A stretch of DNA of 64,000 nucleotides, taken from Pseudomonadota bacterium. GTDB taxonomy: Bacteria; Pseudomonadota; Alphaproteobacteria; Rhizobiales; Devosiaceae. The stretch lies in contig JAEWLC010000044.1 in assembly GCA_023393475.1 (NCBI GenBank), forward strand, positions 62,001-126,000. Direction: 5' to 3'. The translations under genes were made by a program, and so were the position numbers. Shown one piece after another: positions 34,496-43,243 of the stretch; the first letter of the stretch is position 1; each line of letters starts with the position of its first letter. Below the pieces are notes generated by a model, which saw nothing but the letters and a program-made list of their open reading frames with translations, was not told the origin of the DNA and did no database searches.

Positions 34496-35446
34496 CTACT
34501 GGACGAGGCCGACTTCCTTGAGGATCGCCTCGGTGGCGGCGATCTCGGCGGCGAGCTGCATCTTGAACTCGTCGCCTGCGAGCCAGGTATTGGTCCAGCC
34601 CTTGGTCTCGAGCGTCTTCTGCCAGCTCGCCGAGTTCACCATCTTCTCGATGTCGGCGGTGATGGCGGCGACCTGCTCGGCCGAAAGGCCCGGGCCGGCC
34701 CAGACGCCGCGCCAGTTCTGGACGACGAGATCGACGCCGGCTTCCTTGAAGGTCGGACCGTCGATGATGGCGACCTTCTCGGGCGCGGAGACGCCGATGA
34801 CGCGGAGCGCGCCGGCTTCGACCTGACTCTGGAACTCGCCATAGCCGGAAATGCCGACCGTCACCTGGTTGCCGAGGACTGCGGCGAGCGCTTCACCACC
34901 ACCGGAGAAGGCGATGTAGTTGACGAGCTTGGGATCGACGCCGACCGTCTTGGCGAAGAGGCCGGCGGTGATGTGGTCGGTGCCGCCGGCCGAGCCGCCG
35001 GCCCAGCTGACCGAGCCCGGATCGGCCTTCAGCTTGGCCGTGAGGTCGGCGAGCGTCTGGATGTCGGAGCCCGTCGGCACGACGATCACTTCGTATTCGC
35101 CGGTGAGGCGGGCGATCGGGGTGACGGCTTCGAGCGTGACGGGCGACTTGTTGGTGAGGATGGCGCCGACCATGACATAGCCGCCGACCAGCAGGCGGGA
35201 CGGATCGCCGTTGGCTTCCTGGCTGAACTGGGCGAGGCCGATGGTGCCGCCGGCGCCGGGGACGTTCACCACCTGGACGTTGCCGGCGATGCCCTCGGCG
35301 GTCAGCGCTTCCTGCATGGAGCGGGCGGTCTGGTCCCAGCCGCCGCCGGGCGCGGCGGGAGCCATGATGGTGTAATCGGCAGCAAAGGCGGAGACGGGCA
35401 GCATGAGGGCGCCCGCGAGCATGGCCGTCGCGACGAAATGCTTCAT
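34496..35446 (-). CDS. tctC: Tripartite tricarboxylate transporter substrate-binding protein TctC
   Basis: The 316-residue periplasmic binding protein has a signal peptide (MKHFVATAMLAGALMLPVSA, cleavage near AFA-A). The body shows TIMAPAAPGGGWDQTARSMQ and GAGGTIGLAQF, the Bug/TctC fold in which GGxxD contacts the carboxylate. CCGAGGAGGATTTC precedes the ATG. It is the first gene of the transporter operon. The solute is unknown. Confidence 0.92.
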   Translation of the reverse strand: MKHFVATAMLAGALMLPVSAFAADYTIMAPAAPGGGWDQTARSMQEALTAEGIAGNVQVVNVPGAGGTIGLAQFSQEANGDPSRLLVGGYVMVGAILTNKSPVTLEAVTPIARLTGEYEVIVVPTGSDIQTLADLTAKLKADPGSVSWAGGSAGGTDHITAGLFAKTVGVDPKLVNYIAFSGGGEALAAVLGNQVTVGISGYGEFQSQVEAGALRVIGVSAPEKVAIIDGPTFKEAGVDLVVQNWRGVWAGPGLSAEQVAAITADIEKMVNSASWQKTLETKGWTNTWLAGDEFKMQLAAEIAATEAILKEVGLVQ

Positions 35447-35823
35447 GAAATCCTCCTCGGTAGCCCCTTTTGCGGAGCCATTGACGTTGGCCGGTTGGAA
35501 CGCGGCTGGATCATCATGCGGCGCGGCGCGGGTTCCGGCAACTCTTCACGACTTCGTGATGGAAACTGTGAAGGGGGTCAAGCGCTGTCCGGGCAGGACA
35601 ATTGTGGCAGATGAACCGCCGCTGAACGATTGATACTAAAAGAAAGTCAGCGACGCTGCCATATCTGGCCGGCATTCGTGCCACAGAGATGAACGGCAGA
35701 TGAACGATGCTCTTATTCAATATTCAGCCAAAATCTCCATTTATCCGGCCAACCACACCCGAACACCCTCGGTCGGGCATCAACTCGGACAGACCCGACA
35801 CAGTCCAACGGAGACGCAGGACA
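35447..35823. promoter_or_regulatory. Divergent region between tctC and the DUF2147 gene
   Basis: This 377-base gap drives both flanking genes. It contains a direct repeat GGCAGATGAAC at 35606-35616 and 35695-35705, and an AT-rich stretch (GATACTAAAAGAAAG near 35632). No regulator gene lies beside tctCBA. No clear palindrome was found. Confidence 0.4.
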
Positions 35824-36201
35824 ATGCACCTCGCGACCAAAATCGCCGCGGCTGGGCTTGCCACGTTGCTAGCCGCCGCTCCCGCCTTTGCCCTCGCCGG
35901 CGACCCCACCGGCACCTGGCAGGCCGATGACGGCAAGAGCCGCTACAAGATCACCGCCTGTGGTGACGACGCCCTTTGCGCCAAGCTGATCTGGCTGCGC
36001 GACAAGGACGACGTGAACAGGGGATACCTGAACCAGGTCATAGTACAGGGTACCCAGTCCTCCGAGAACAAGTGGACGGGCACCGTGAAGCATGCCGGCG
36101 ACGTCTATGCCGGAACGATGGTGATGACCGGCGAGGACAACCTCAAGGTCAACGGCTGCCAGGGCATCTTCTGCCAGACCGTGAATCTCAGCCGCGTTTG
36201 A
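35824..36201 (+). CDS. Secreted DUF2147 protein
   Basis: The 125-residue protein has a signal peptide (MHLATKIAAAGLATLLAAAPAFA). Then comes DPTGTWQADDGKSRYKITACGDDALCAKLIWLRD, the DUF2147 pattern of a lipocalin-like small barrel, with two Cys pairs (ACGDDALCA and GCQGIFCQ). It is probably periplasmic. GGAGACGCAGGACA precedes the ATG; the in-frame extension to 35707 has no signal. Its own terminator follows. Confidence 0.85.
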   Translation: MHLATKIAAAGLATLLAAAPAFALAGDPTGTWQADDGKSRYKITACGDDALCAKLIWLRDKDDVNRGYLNQVIVQGTQSSENKWTGTVKHAGDVYAGTMVMTGEDNLKVNGCQGIFCQTVNLSRV

Positions 36202-36244
36202 GCGCTGCTTGAAATAGGCAGCCCTCAAGAACTGCCGAACTGTG

Positions 36245-36274
36245 GGCCCGCGTCTCCGCCGACGCGGGCCTTTT
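36245..36274 (+). terminator. Rho-independent terminator of the DUF2147 gene
   Basis: GGCCCGCGTC (36245-36254) pairs with GACGCGGGCC (36261-36270), followed by TTTT. The 10-bp stem is 43 bases after the stop. Confidence 0.85.
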
Positions 36275-36371
36275 GCGTTTCGCGGGAATGGTGTGAGCCG
36301 GTTGCGGCGCACCGTTTACCGCCTCATGCATCCGTGCCAGCGTGGTTGCGGAGCTTGGGGACTCGCGTCGG

Positions 36372-39137
36372 ATGGAATGGCTGTTGCTTGTTGGCGGCAT
36401 CGTTGCCGCGGTGGTGTTCAGCAACCGGCTCACCGGGCTGCAGCGCAGGATCAGTGAACTCGAGGCCGTGATCCGGCGGCTTTCGGCTGAGCTGGAGGCG
36501 CTGGGGCAGGCGCGGCCCGCGACGTCGACACGGGCGAAGGCGAAGGCCAGCGCCGCTGCGCCCGCCAGTGTTTCCGAGCCGGTCGAGATTCCGAGCGAAC
36601 TGCCACCGAACCCCGCAGCGACGCAGGTGCCGGAAGGTGCCGTTGCTGCGACGGTTGAGATTCCGTCCGAATTGCCGGCGCCAAAGGCGAACACGCGCAA
36701 GCACGCCTGGCCGAAGCCTGAGCAGGCGGCTGCCGCGGCTGCGGCAGAGGGTGGTTCGACAGGGCTCCCGCCACCGCGCCAGCCCGAGCCGCCACGGCCG
36801 CCGCGCGAGCCGGTGGATTGGGAGAAGACGCTGGGCGTGCGGCTGCCGGTTTGGGGCGGCGCGATCATGCTGCTGATCGCCGGCTTCTTCCTCATCAACT
36901 GGGCGATCGAATCCGGCGCCTTCCTGTTCACGCCCGCCGTGCGGGTGGGCCTCTGCGGGCTCGCCGCCATCGGGCTGCTGGCCGCGGCCTTCATCGTCAA
37001 GGCGCGCGGCATCGCCAACGGGGAGCGCATCGCCTCGGCGCTGGCGGCGGCCGCGATCGCGGTCGGCTACGGCACGATGTACCTCGCCGCCGCGGTGTTC
37101 CACCTCGTTCCCGACGCGGTGGCGCTCGCAGGAGCGGGCGTGCTGGCGATCGTCGCGGTCGCCATTGCCAGCCAGTTCGGCCAGCGCGTCATGCTGGTCG
37201 GTCTCCTCGGCGGCTACCTGTCGCCGCTCTTTGCCTGGTCGCCGGACAGCACGATGCTCGGCATCTATGTGATGGTGCTGCTGGCGGTTTCGATGTTCGC
37301 GATCCGCTGGAACGGCTGGTGGGGGTCTGCCATCGCGGCGATCGTCGCGCCGACGCTGTGGGGACTGGCGCTGACGCTTGGATCGGATGCGGTGACGCTG
37401 GCTGTGCTGCACCTGTTGCTGGCCGCCTTGCCCGCGGCCGCGGCGCTGCTGCCGTTGCGCGAGGACGCGGAGGCGGAAAAGCAGAAGCTCGGATTGGTAA
37501 CGCCCGGCTTTGTCGCCTCGGCGCTCTGCCTTGCGGTCGGGACTTATGTGCAGGTGTTCCACCCGGCCCTGCTGGTGGCGGTCGTACTGCTCGGGGCCGG
37601 CGGGGCGGCGCTGGTCGCCCGATATGGCGCCGGGATGCGGCCGGCATGGCTCGCGACCCTTGCTGCCGGGCTCATTGTGCTGGTGAGCTGGGAGCGGCCG
37701 GACGGGGGTACGTTCCTGCTCCTGACGCTGGCGCTGGGCGGCGTCCATATCGGCGCACTGGTGCTCCAGTTCCGCGCCGGGATGAACTGCGCACGGCTTG
37801 CATTGGAGATCGCGGCGCTTTCGGCGCTGCTGTTCGTGGCGCTGCTGGTGAAGCTCGATGGCTGGATCGGGGCGCATGACGTCCCCTACGTCTGGGCGGT
37901 GATCGCGCTCGCGGTTGCGGCAGTGTTCGGCTGGCTGGCGGTCAGGCTCCGCGCCGAGGCGGAGGGGCAGGGGCCATCGGCCGGGTTTGCGGTGGGGGCG
38001 AGTGCGTTCCTGTCGCTGGCGCTCGGGCTGGTGCTCGATCCCGGCCTCTATGCGCTGGTCGCGGCGCTGCAGGCACTGGGGCTGGCTGTGCTCTACCTGC
38101 TGTACCGGGTGCCGGTGCTGAAGCAGATGCACGTTGCCTATGCGCTGCTCTACGGCGTGCTGCTGGTGGTCGGGCAGATGATGTCGGCCGGATCGCGCAT
38201 CTACTACGAGGTCGAGGCCTGGGGCTGGCTGGATTTCGTTCCGTCGACGGGCGTGGAACAGGCGCCGGTCACGCTGCTGCTGTTGCCCGGGCTGGCGCTG
38301 CTCGGCGCGGCGACGGCCTTCGCCCGCATCGACTATTCGGCGGTGCCGCGCGCCCTCGACGTGGCGGGCGTCGTCCTCCTGGCGCTGGCCGTCCACTTCC
38401 TGATCCTGCCGAACTCGCCTTTCGCCCTGTTCGAGGACCCGCTGACGACCGGCTCGTGGTGGTTCAACGGGCTGGCGCTGCTGGCGCTTGCCGCGGTCTA
38501 CGCGGCATGGCGGACGGAACGCAAGGAACTGGCGCGCGCCGGCATCGGGGTCGCGATGGTGGTGGCCGTGGGAATGGTGCTGACGGTGATGCTGCCCGTG
38601 TTCCGCTTCTGGCCGACGATGGATGTGCCGGGGCCCGTCGTGTTCAACGTCGCCCTCACCGGCATCGGGCTGCCGTCGCTCCTGCTGCTCGGCGTCGCCT
38701 TGCTCTCGCGGCGCCTCGGCTGGCTGCAGCTGGCGCGCGGCCTCGCAGCGCTCGGCGGCCTCGGCGGGCTGGTGACTATCCTCGTCATCATCCGGCAGGC
38801 GATCCACGGTCCGACGCTTTCCGGGCCAGGCATCGTCTCCAGCCAGATTGAACTTTATTCCTATTCGATCGGCATGCTGGCCTATGGCTTTGCGCTGCTC
38901 TGGGCCGGCGTCGCCTTCTCCAGCCTCGCCTTGCGCGCCGGCTCGCTGGTGGTGGTGCTGGCGACGATCGGCAAGGTCTTCTTCTACGATGTCGGCGGAC
39001 TGGAAGGGCTTTGGCGGGTCGGTTCGTTCCTCGGCCTCGGCATCGCGCTGCTGGTCGTCAGCTGGTTCTACGGGCGCTTCGTCTTCGGCATCGGCCCCTC
39101 GGGCGCGCGGAACAAGGCCACGGCGGAGGCAGGCTAG
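36372..39137 (+). CDS. Large polytopic DUF2339 membrane protein
   Basis: The 921-residue protein starts MEWLLLVGGIVAAVVF, then has a coiled coil (about 20-45, LQRRISELEAVIRRLSAELE) and a cytoplasmic Pro/Ala-rich linker to about 155. The linker contains an imperfect repeat of VEIPSELP. The remainder holds more than 20 membrane helices, beginning after DWEKTLGVRLPVWGGAIMLL, the DUF2339 start motif. Function is unknown. An in-frame GTG at 36342 is an alternative start. It lies alone between two small transcripts. Confidence 0.82.
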   Translation: MEWLLLVGGIVAAVVFSNRLTGLQRRISELEAVIRRLSAELEALGQARPATSTRAKAKASAAAPASVSEPVEIPSELPPNPAATQVPEGAVAATVEIPSELPAPKANTRKHAWPKPEQAAAAAAAEGGSTGLPPPRQPEPPRPPREPVDWEKTLGVRLPVWGGAIMLLIAGFFLINWAIESGAFLFTPAVRVGLCGLAAIGLLAAAFIVKARGIANGERIASALAAAAIAVGYGTMYLAAAVFHLVPDAVALAGAGVLAIVAVAIASQFGQRVMLVGLLGGYLSPLFAWSPDSTMLGIYVMVLLAVSMFAIRWNGWWGSAIAAIVAPTLWGLALTLGSDAVTLAVLHLLLAALPAAAALLPLREDAEAEKQKLGLVTPGFVASALCLAVGTYVQVFHPALLVAVVLLGAGGAALVARYGAGMRPAWLATLAAGLIVLVSWERPDGGTFLLLTLALGGVHIGALVLQFRAGMNCARLALEIAALSALLFVALLVKLDGWIGAHDVPYVWAVIALAVAAVFGWLAVRLRAEAEGQGPSAGFAVGASAFLSLALGLVLDPGLYALVAALQALGLAVLYLLYRVPVLKQMHVAYALLYGVLLVVGQMMSAGSRIYYEVEAWGWLDFVPSTGVEQAPVTLLLLPGLALLGAATAFARIDYSAVPRALDVAGVVLLALAVHFLILPNSPFALFEDPLTTGSWWFNGLALLALAAVYAAWRTERKELARAGIGVAMVVAVGMVLTVMLPVFRFWPTMDVPGPVVFNVALTGIGLPSLLLLGVALLSRRLGWLQLARGLAALGGLGGLVTILVIIRQAIHGPTLSGPGIVSSQIELYSYSIGMLAYGFALLWAGVAFSSLALRAGSLVVVLATIGKVFFYDVGGLEGLWRVGSFLGLGIALLVVSWFYGRFVFGIGPSGARNKATAEAG

Positions 39138-39249
39138 GGAATCTCCGGCTTGTGGGGTGAGGTTTCGTTAACGGCGAAGCCGGTAGAGGTCGGGGAACGC
39201 TCGGTTTTTTGCGGCAGGAGCCGCTGGGGCGCTTCGATCGGGGCCACGC

Positions 39250-40764
39250 TTGACCACTTCTACTGACCACTCCCACGAACTGCAGTCGCGGCTCGATTTC
39301 GTTCGCCTTGACGACAACGCCCTTGCCGACCTGCGCGCGCTGCAGCCGACGGTGGAGCGGCACCTGCCCGAAGCCCTCGCGGCCTTCTACGATCGCCTCT
39401 CGCTGGTGCCGCAGATGGCGGCGATGTTCGACGGCCGGCCGCAGATGGACCGCGCCTCCGGCAAGCAGGTCGGGCACTGGAAATCGATCGCAGCCGGGCA
39501 GTTCGATGCCGGCTACGTGGAATCGAGCCGTCGCGTCGGCGAGCGCCACGCCAAGATCGGCCTCGAGCCGCGCTGGTACATGGGCGGCTACGGGCTGATC
39601 CTCGAGCACCTTCTCACCGGCGTGCTGGCCGAGGAGCTGGCCCCCAAGGCCGAAAAACGCGGGATGTTCGGCAAGGCCAAGCCCGCCGAGATCGACGCCG
39701 CCGCGCTGTCGCGAAAACTGTCGGCGCTGGTGAAGGCCGTGCTGCTGGACATGGACCTCGCGGTTACCGTCTATTTCGACCGGCTGACCGAGGCCGCGGC
39801 CGAGCGCGACCGGCAGGCGTCGGAGCGCATCCGCCGCGCCGTGGCGCTCACCGGCGACGCGCTGAAGAGCCTCGCCGCAGGCGACCTGACGGCGCGCATC
39901 GAGGCCGAGTTCGACGACGAGTTCGTCTCGATCAAGGACGACACCAACGCCGTCGCCGACCGGCTCGAGCAGATCGTCCGCCAGCTGCGCGACACTTCGG
40001 GCTCGCTGCGCACGGCAACGGGCGAGATCCTCGCCGGCGCCAATGACCTTTCGGACCGCACCACGAGGCAGGCGGCGACCATCGAGGAGACATCGGCGGC
40101 GATGGAGCAGCTGATGACCACGGTGACGGCGAATGTCGACAGCGTGAAGGCCGCGAGCGAAGGCGCGCGCGGCATGTCCGAAACGGCCGACGCCGGCACC
40201 GGCGTGATGGCAAAGGCCAACGAGGCCATGCAGCGGATCACCACCTCGTCGGACAAGATCGGCCAGATCATCGGGCTGATCGACGACATCGCTTTCCAGA
40301 CCAACCTCCTGGCGCTCAATGCCTCGGTCGAGGCGGCGCGGGCAGGCGAGGCCGGCAAGGGCTTTGCGGTGGTCGCCATCGAGGTGCGGCGCCTGGCGCA
40401 GAGCGCCGCGGCCGCATCGGCCGACATCAAGGCGCTGATCGAGCAGAGCGACAGCGACGTGCGCTCGGGTTCGGCACTGGTGGCGGAAGCGGCCGGGAAG
40501 CTGGGCGCCATCCTCAATTCGGTGCGCGACAACGAGGCGCTGTTGGCCGAGATCGCCGCCTCGAGCGCCGCCCAGGCGGAAGGCATCGGCGAGGTCACGG
40601 TCGCGGTTCGCCAGATGGACGAGATGACGCAGCACAACGCCGCGCTGGTCGAGGAGATCAACGGCGCCATCGAGCAGACCGAACAGCAGGCGGCCGAGCT
40701 CGACATGGTGGTGGACGTGTTCACCGTCTCGGACGAAGGCGCGGCGCGCCGCCGCGCGGCCTGA
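39250..40764 (+). CDS. Soluble globin-coupled methyl-accepting chemotaxis transducer
   Basis: The 504-residue protein begins at a TTG (MTTSTDHSHE) and has no membrane helix. Residues about 15-180 form a protoglobin sensor; His100 in VGERHAKIGLEPRWYMGGY is the likely proximal haem ligand, as in HemAT. A HAMP-like segment (ALKSLAAGDLTARIEAEFDD) follows at about 200-240. The MCP signalling domain is at about 265-490, with the tip IIGLIDDIAFQTNLLALNASVEAARAGE. It would sense oxygen or another gas and signal to CheA. No che genes are near. Confidence 0.88.
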   Translation: MTTSTDHSHELQSRLDFVRLDDNALADLRALQPTVERHLPEALAAFYDRLSLVPQMAAMFDGRPQMDRASGKQVGHWKSIAAGQFDAGYVESSRRVGERHAKIGLEPRWYMGGYGLILEHLLTGVLAEELAPKAEKRGMFGKAKPAEIDAAALSRKLSALVKAVLLDMDLAVTVYFDRLTEAAAERDRQASERIRRAVALTGDALKSLAAGDLTARIEAEFDDEFVSIKDDTNAVADRLEQIVRQLRDTSGSLRTATGEILAGANDLSDRTTRQAATIEETSAAMEQLMTTVTANVDSVKAASEGARGMSETADAGTGVMAKANEAMQRITTSSDKIGQIIGLIDDIAFQTNLLALNASVEAARAGEAGKGFAVVAIEVRRLAQSAAAASADIKALIEQSDSDVRSGSALVAEAAGKLGAILNSVRDNEALLAEIAASSAAQAEGIGEVTVAVRQMDEMTQHNAALVEEINGAIEQTEQQAAELDMVVDVFTVSDEGAARRRAA

Positions 40765-40792
40765 CGCGAGGCGGCCGGAGGGGCTCGCCGCG

Positions 40793-41668
40793 CTATGCCG
40801 GGAACGGGAAGCCGGTCATCTCCTGCGAGGCTTCCCACAGGCGTTGCCCCGCAACCGGATCGAGGCCGACCGGGGCTATGTCCTTGCGAATGGCGGGTCC
40901 GCGCAGTCCCGACGATGGGGCATAGTAGCCGCCGGGAGCGGCATCGCCGATTGCACCAACGAGGGCCGGTCCAGCGCCATCCGCGGCCGATTGGCCCAGC
41001 AGCGAGCCCATGATGCCGACGAAGAGCTTCATCGGGCCGGGAGCGTTGCGGATCAGCCCGGTGCGGGCGAAACCGGGATCGGCGGCGACCGACTTGAGGT
41101 TCCAGCCGTGGGCGTCGCTCCGGCGCTGCAGCTCGGTGACGAACAACACCTTGGCCAGCATGGACTGGCCGCCCGCCTTCATGGCGTTGAATGACTGCTC
41201 ACTGTTGAGGTCGTCGAAATTCATGGTCGCACCGCGGTAGGCGGTGCCGACAATCGAGACGACGCGGGCGTCCGCACTGTTGCGCAGCAGCGGCAGCAGG
41301 TGGCCGGTGAGAGCGAAATGGCCGAGATGGTTCACCCCGAACATGGTCTCGGCGCCGGACGGCGTCGTCGTCCGCTGCATCGAGACGAGGCCGGCACTGT
41401 TGACGAGGATGTCGAGCCTGTCGCGCTCGGTGCCGATCCGCCGCGCCGCTTCGGCAACCGCAGGAATATCGGCAAGATCGATCTGGGCGAAGGAAACCAC
41501 GGCGCCCGGACTTGCGGCCCGCATTTCAGCGACCGCGGTTTCGCCGGCGTCGGGATTGCGGCCAGCGAGGATGACCTCGACGCCCCCCGCGACGAGCCCT
41601 TTGGCGATGGCGAGGCCGAGGCCACCGGTTCCGGTGACGAGTGCGAGTTTCAGCGTTTTCGTGGTCAC
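40793..41668 (-). CDS. SDR-family protein with lost catalytic triad (probable pseudoenzyme)
   Basis: The 291-residue Rossmann protein resembles retinol-dehydrogenase/WWOX-like SDRs. The catalytic Ser-Tyr-Lys is missing: the usual VSS is IVG (SIVGTAYRG), and AYGQSKLAN is AGGQSMLAK, so Tyr is Gly and Lys is Met. The glycine loop is one residue short (VTGTGGLGLA). The VNSAG and DPGFARTG segments are kept. The start is a GTG at 41668 with AGGGG upstream. It is divergent from a MarR gene across twin palindromes, so is probably repressed by it. A sensor or binding role is more likely than oxidoreduction. Confidence 0.75.
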   Translation of the reverse strand: MTTKTLKLALVTGTGGLGLAIAKGLVAGGVEVILAGRNPDAGETAVAEMRAASPGAVVSFAQIDLADIPAVAEAARRIGTERDRLDILVNSAGLVSMQRTTTPSGAETMFGVNHLGHFALTGHLLPLLRNSADARVVSIVGTAYRGATMNFDDLNSEQSFNAMKAGGQSMLAKVLFVTELQRRSDAHGWNLKSVAADPGFARTGLIRNAPGPMKLFVGIMGSLLGQSAADGAGPALVGAIGDAAPGGYYAPSSGLRGPAIRKDIAPVGLDPVAGQRLWEASQEMTGFPFPA

Positions 41669-41738
41669 AGGCAGCCCCTGATTGAACGAGGCGGTTGACG
41701 CTCCCACCGCGATGGCCTTTGGTCGATCCGCCAGATGC

Positions 41739-41774
41739 TTCGAATTCGAAGTAGATCGGTACTTCGAATTCGAA
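41739..41774. promoter_or_regulatory. Twin 12-bp palindromes, probable MarR operator
   Basis: TTCGAATTCGAA occurs at 41739-41750 and again at 41763-41774. The first copy extends to CTTCGAATTCGAAG. Their centres are 24 bp apart, and they sit in the 122-base gap between the divergent SDR (start 41668) and MarR (start 41791) genes. Perfect, paired palindromes next to a MarR gene are the expected layout for autoregulation; binding is inferred. Confidence 0.75.
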
Positions 41775-41790
41775 ATAAACGCCAGAGGCC

Positions 41791-42237
41791 ATGATGGACA
41801 ACCGCACGGCAGCCGCGTTCATGGGGATCGTCGAGGGCTATTCGCTGCTCGTGGCGGCCGTGGACCGGCACCTGCGCGAGATCGGCGGCGTGTCGCAGCC
41901 GCAGTACGAGATCCTGGTGCGGCTTTCCCATGCGCCCGAGGGTATGCGCATGGGCGACCTCGCGGCAGTGCTGGTCTTTTCCGCGAGCGGCCTGACCTAC
42001 CAGGCGACGCAGCTCGAGAAGCGGGGGCTTGTCGAGCGGGTGCGGGCACCGGGTGGCGACGAGCGGACGGTGGTGGCCCGCCTTACCCCGGCCGGCACGA
42101 CCCTGGTGGCGGAGGTACAGCCACGGCACCTCGCCTTCGTGCAGGACCTGTTCGCCAGCAGGTTGTCACCGGATGACATCGCCTCCCTCGGTGACAGCCT
42201 CGCGGCTCTCGTGGCCGGCCTCCGTGCGGCGGGCTAG
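41791..42237 (+). CDS. MarR family transcriptional regulator
   Basis: The 148-residue winged-helix regulator has the recognition region MRMGDLAAVLVFSASGLTYQATQLEKRGLVER at about residues 51-82, then the wing (APGGDERTVVARLTPAG). Dimerisation helices lie at both ends. No Cys near the N-terminus suggests ligand rather than thiol sensing. The start is at 41791 (ATGATG, either codon). It overlies no other gene and faces the SDR gene across the twin palindromes. Confidence 0.88.
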   Translation: MMDNRTAAAFMGIVEGYSLLVAAVDRHLREIGGVSQPQYEILVRLSHAPEGMRMGDLAAVLVFSASGLTYQATQLEKRGLVERVRAPGGDERTVVARLTPAGTTLVAEVQPRHLAFVQDLFASRLSPDDIASLGDSLAALVAGLRAAG

Positions 42238-42280
42238 CGCACGAAGGCCCGTCTCGTCGATGCGCTCGCACCGGTTGCGC

Positions 42281-43006
42281 CTACTGGGCTGCGACGGCCA
42301 CCGCCGTTTCGCGCGCCGCGGCATCGATCACGCCGGCGAGGGTCGCCGCCTGCGAGATGTAGGCCGCATGGCTCCCCGGGACCTTGGTGATGGTCGCGCC
42401 GATGCGTTCGGCCATGTGGATGAGCATCGCCTGGTCGAACGCCTTGTCCTCGGTGGAGATGACCGCCCAGCTCGGCTTGCGCCGCCAGGCGGCGTTGGTG
42501 AGCACGGCGTCGAAAACGGACATGTTGATCGGCACCTGGGAGTCGCGGAGGAAGGCCGCGTCCTCGTCGCTCAGGTCGAGGGCAAAACCGGCCTTGAACT
42601 TTTCGGGGTTGAGGTACCCGAAGCCATCGGCCTGCACGTCGATGACGAAATCGGGCGTGGCGGCAAAGCCCTGATATTGCTGGCCCGTGGTTTCGCCGAC
42701 GTCGGGGGAGATGGCGGAGACGTAGACGAGGCCCACGACATTGGGGTGGACGCCGGCCTCGGTGATGACCGTCCCGCCCCAGGAGTGGCCGACGAGGATG
42801 GTCGGGCCGTCCTGCCGCTCGAGCGCGCGGGTCGTGGCCGCGACATCGTCGGCGAACGAGGTCAGCGGGTTCTGCACGATGGTCACGGCGTAGCCGCGCC
42901 GGGTCAGCTCGCGATGGACGGCGCGCCAGCCTGCGCCGTCGGCAAAGGCTCCGTGCACGAGCACGACATTGCGGACGGTTTGGTCGTCGACGGTATTGGT
43001 CGTCAT
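42281..43006 (-). CDS. Alpha/beta hydrolase (esterase-like)
   Basis: The 241-residue protein has the alpha/beta hydrolase fold: VVLVHGAFADGAGW (about 14-27) as oxyanion region, nucleophile elbow GHSWGG near 77, and the C-terminal His in PGSHAAYISQ. The pattern resembles salicylate- or hydroxynitrile-lyase-type esterases (EstC-like). Its own substrate is unknown. GAAAGGAATTGACC sets the ATG at 43006. It converges with the MarR gene and diverges from the Lrp gene, so either regulator might control it. Confidence 0.82.
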   Translation of the reverse strand: MTTNTVDDQTVRNVVLVHGAFADGAGWRAVHRELTRRGYAVTIVQNPLTSFADDVAATTRALERQDGPTILVGHSWGGTVITEAGVHPNVVGLVYVSAISPDVGETTGQQYQGFAATPDFVIDVQADGFGYLNPEKFKAGFALDLSDEDAAFLRDSQVPINMSVFDAVLTNAAWRRKPSWAVISTEDKAFDQAMLIHMAERIGATITKVPGSHAAYISQAATLAGVIDAAARETAVAVAAQ

Positions 43007-43181
43007 GGTCAATTCCTTTCCAAGCATGAAACAGCCACGGCGGAGGCGTGTCGGACGCCGGCGAGAACACGGCGTTGCGCAACACCCGGTTGGCGAAGTG
43101 GCACATCAATTCAGTCGTAGTGGGAACGTGCGCAGAGTAGCCCGAAGCCGATGAAATGTGCTCTCTACATTGGGCCGACAA

Positions 43182-43200
43182 TTTTGCAGCTAGTGCAGAA
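43182..43200. promoter_or_regulatory. Imperfect palindrome upstream of the Lrp gene
   Basis: TTTTGCA (43182-43188) and TGCAGAA (43194-43200) flank GCTAG, forming TTnTGCA-N5-TGCAnAA. It lies 44 bases before the Lrp/AsnC start in the gap shared with the hydrolase gene, and fits a Lrp-type operator. Binding is not proven. Confidence 0.45.
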
Positions 43201-43243
43201 GTCGCGGACATAATGGTAGTTCTCATCATCCAAAGGGGCAAAG

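Noticed and set aside
36324..38807. 827-codon open frame on the minus strand
   Set aside because: Antisense to DUF2339; dominated by Gln/Arg/His repeats typical of antisense reading of hydrophobic helices.
42234..43241. 335-codon open frame on the minus strand over the hydrolase
   Set aside because: It is the out-of-frame neighbour of the alpha/beta hydrolase, whose own frame has the GHSWGG motif and a ribosome site.
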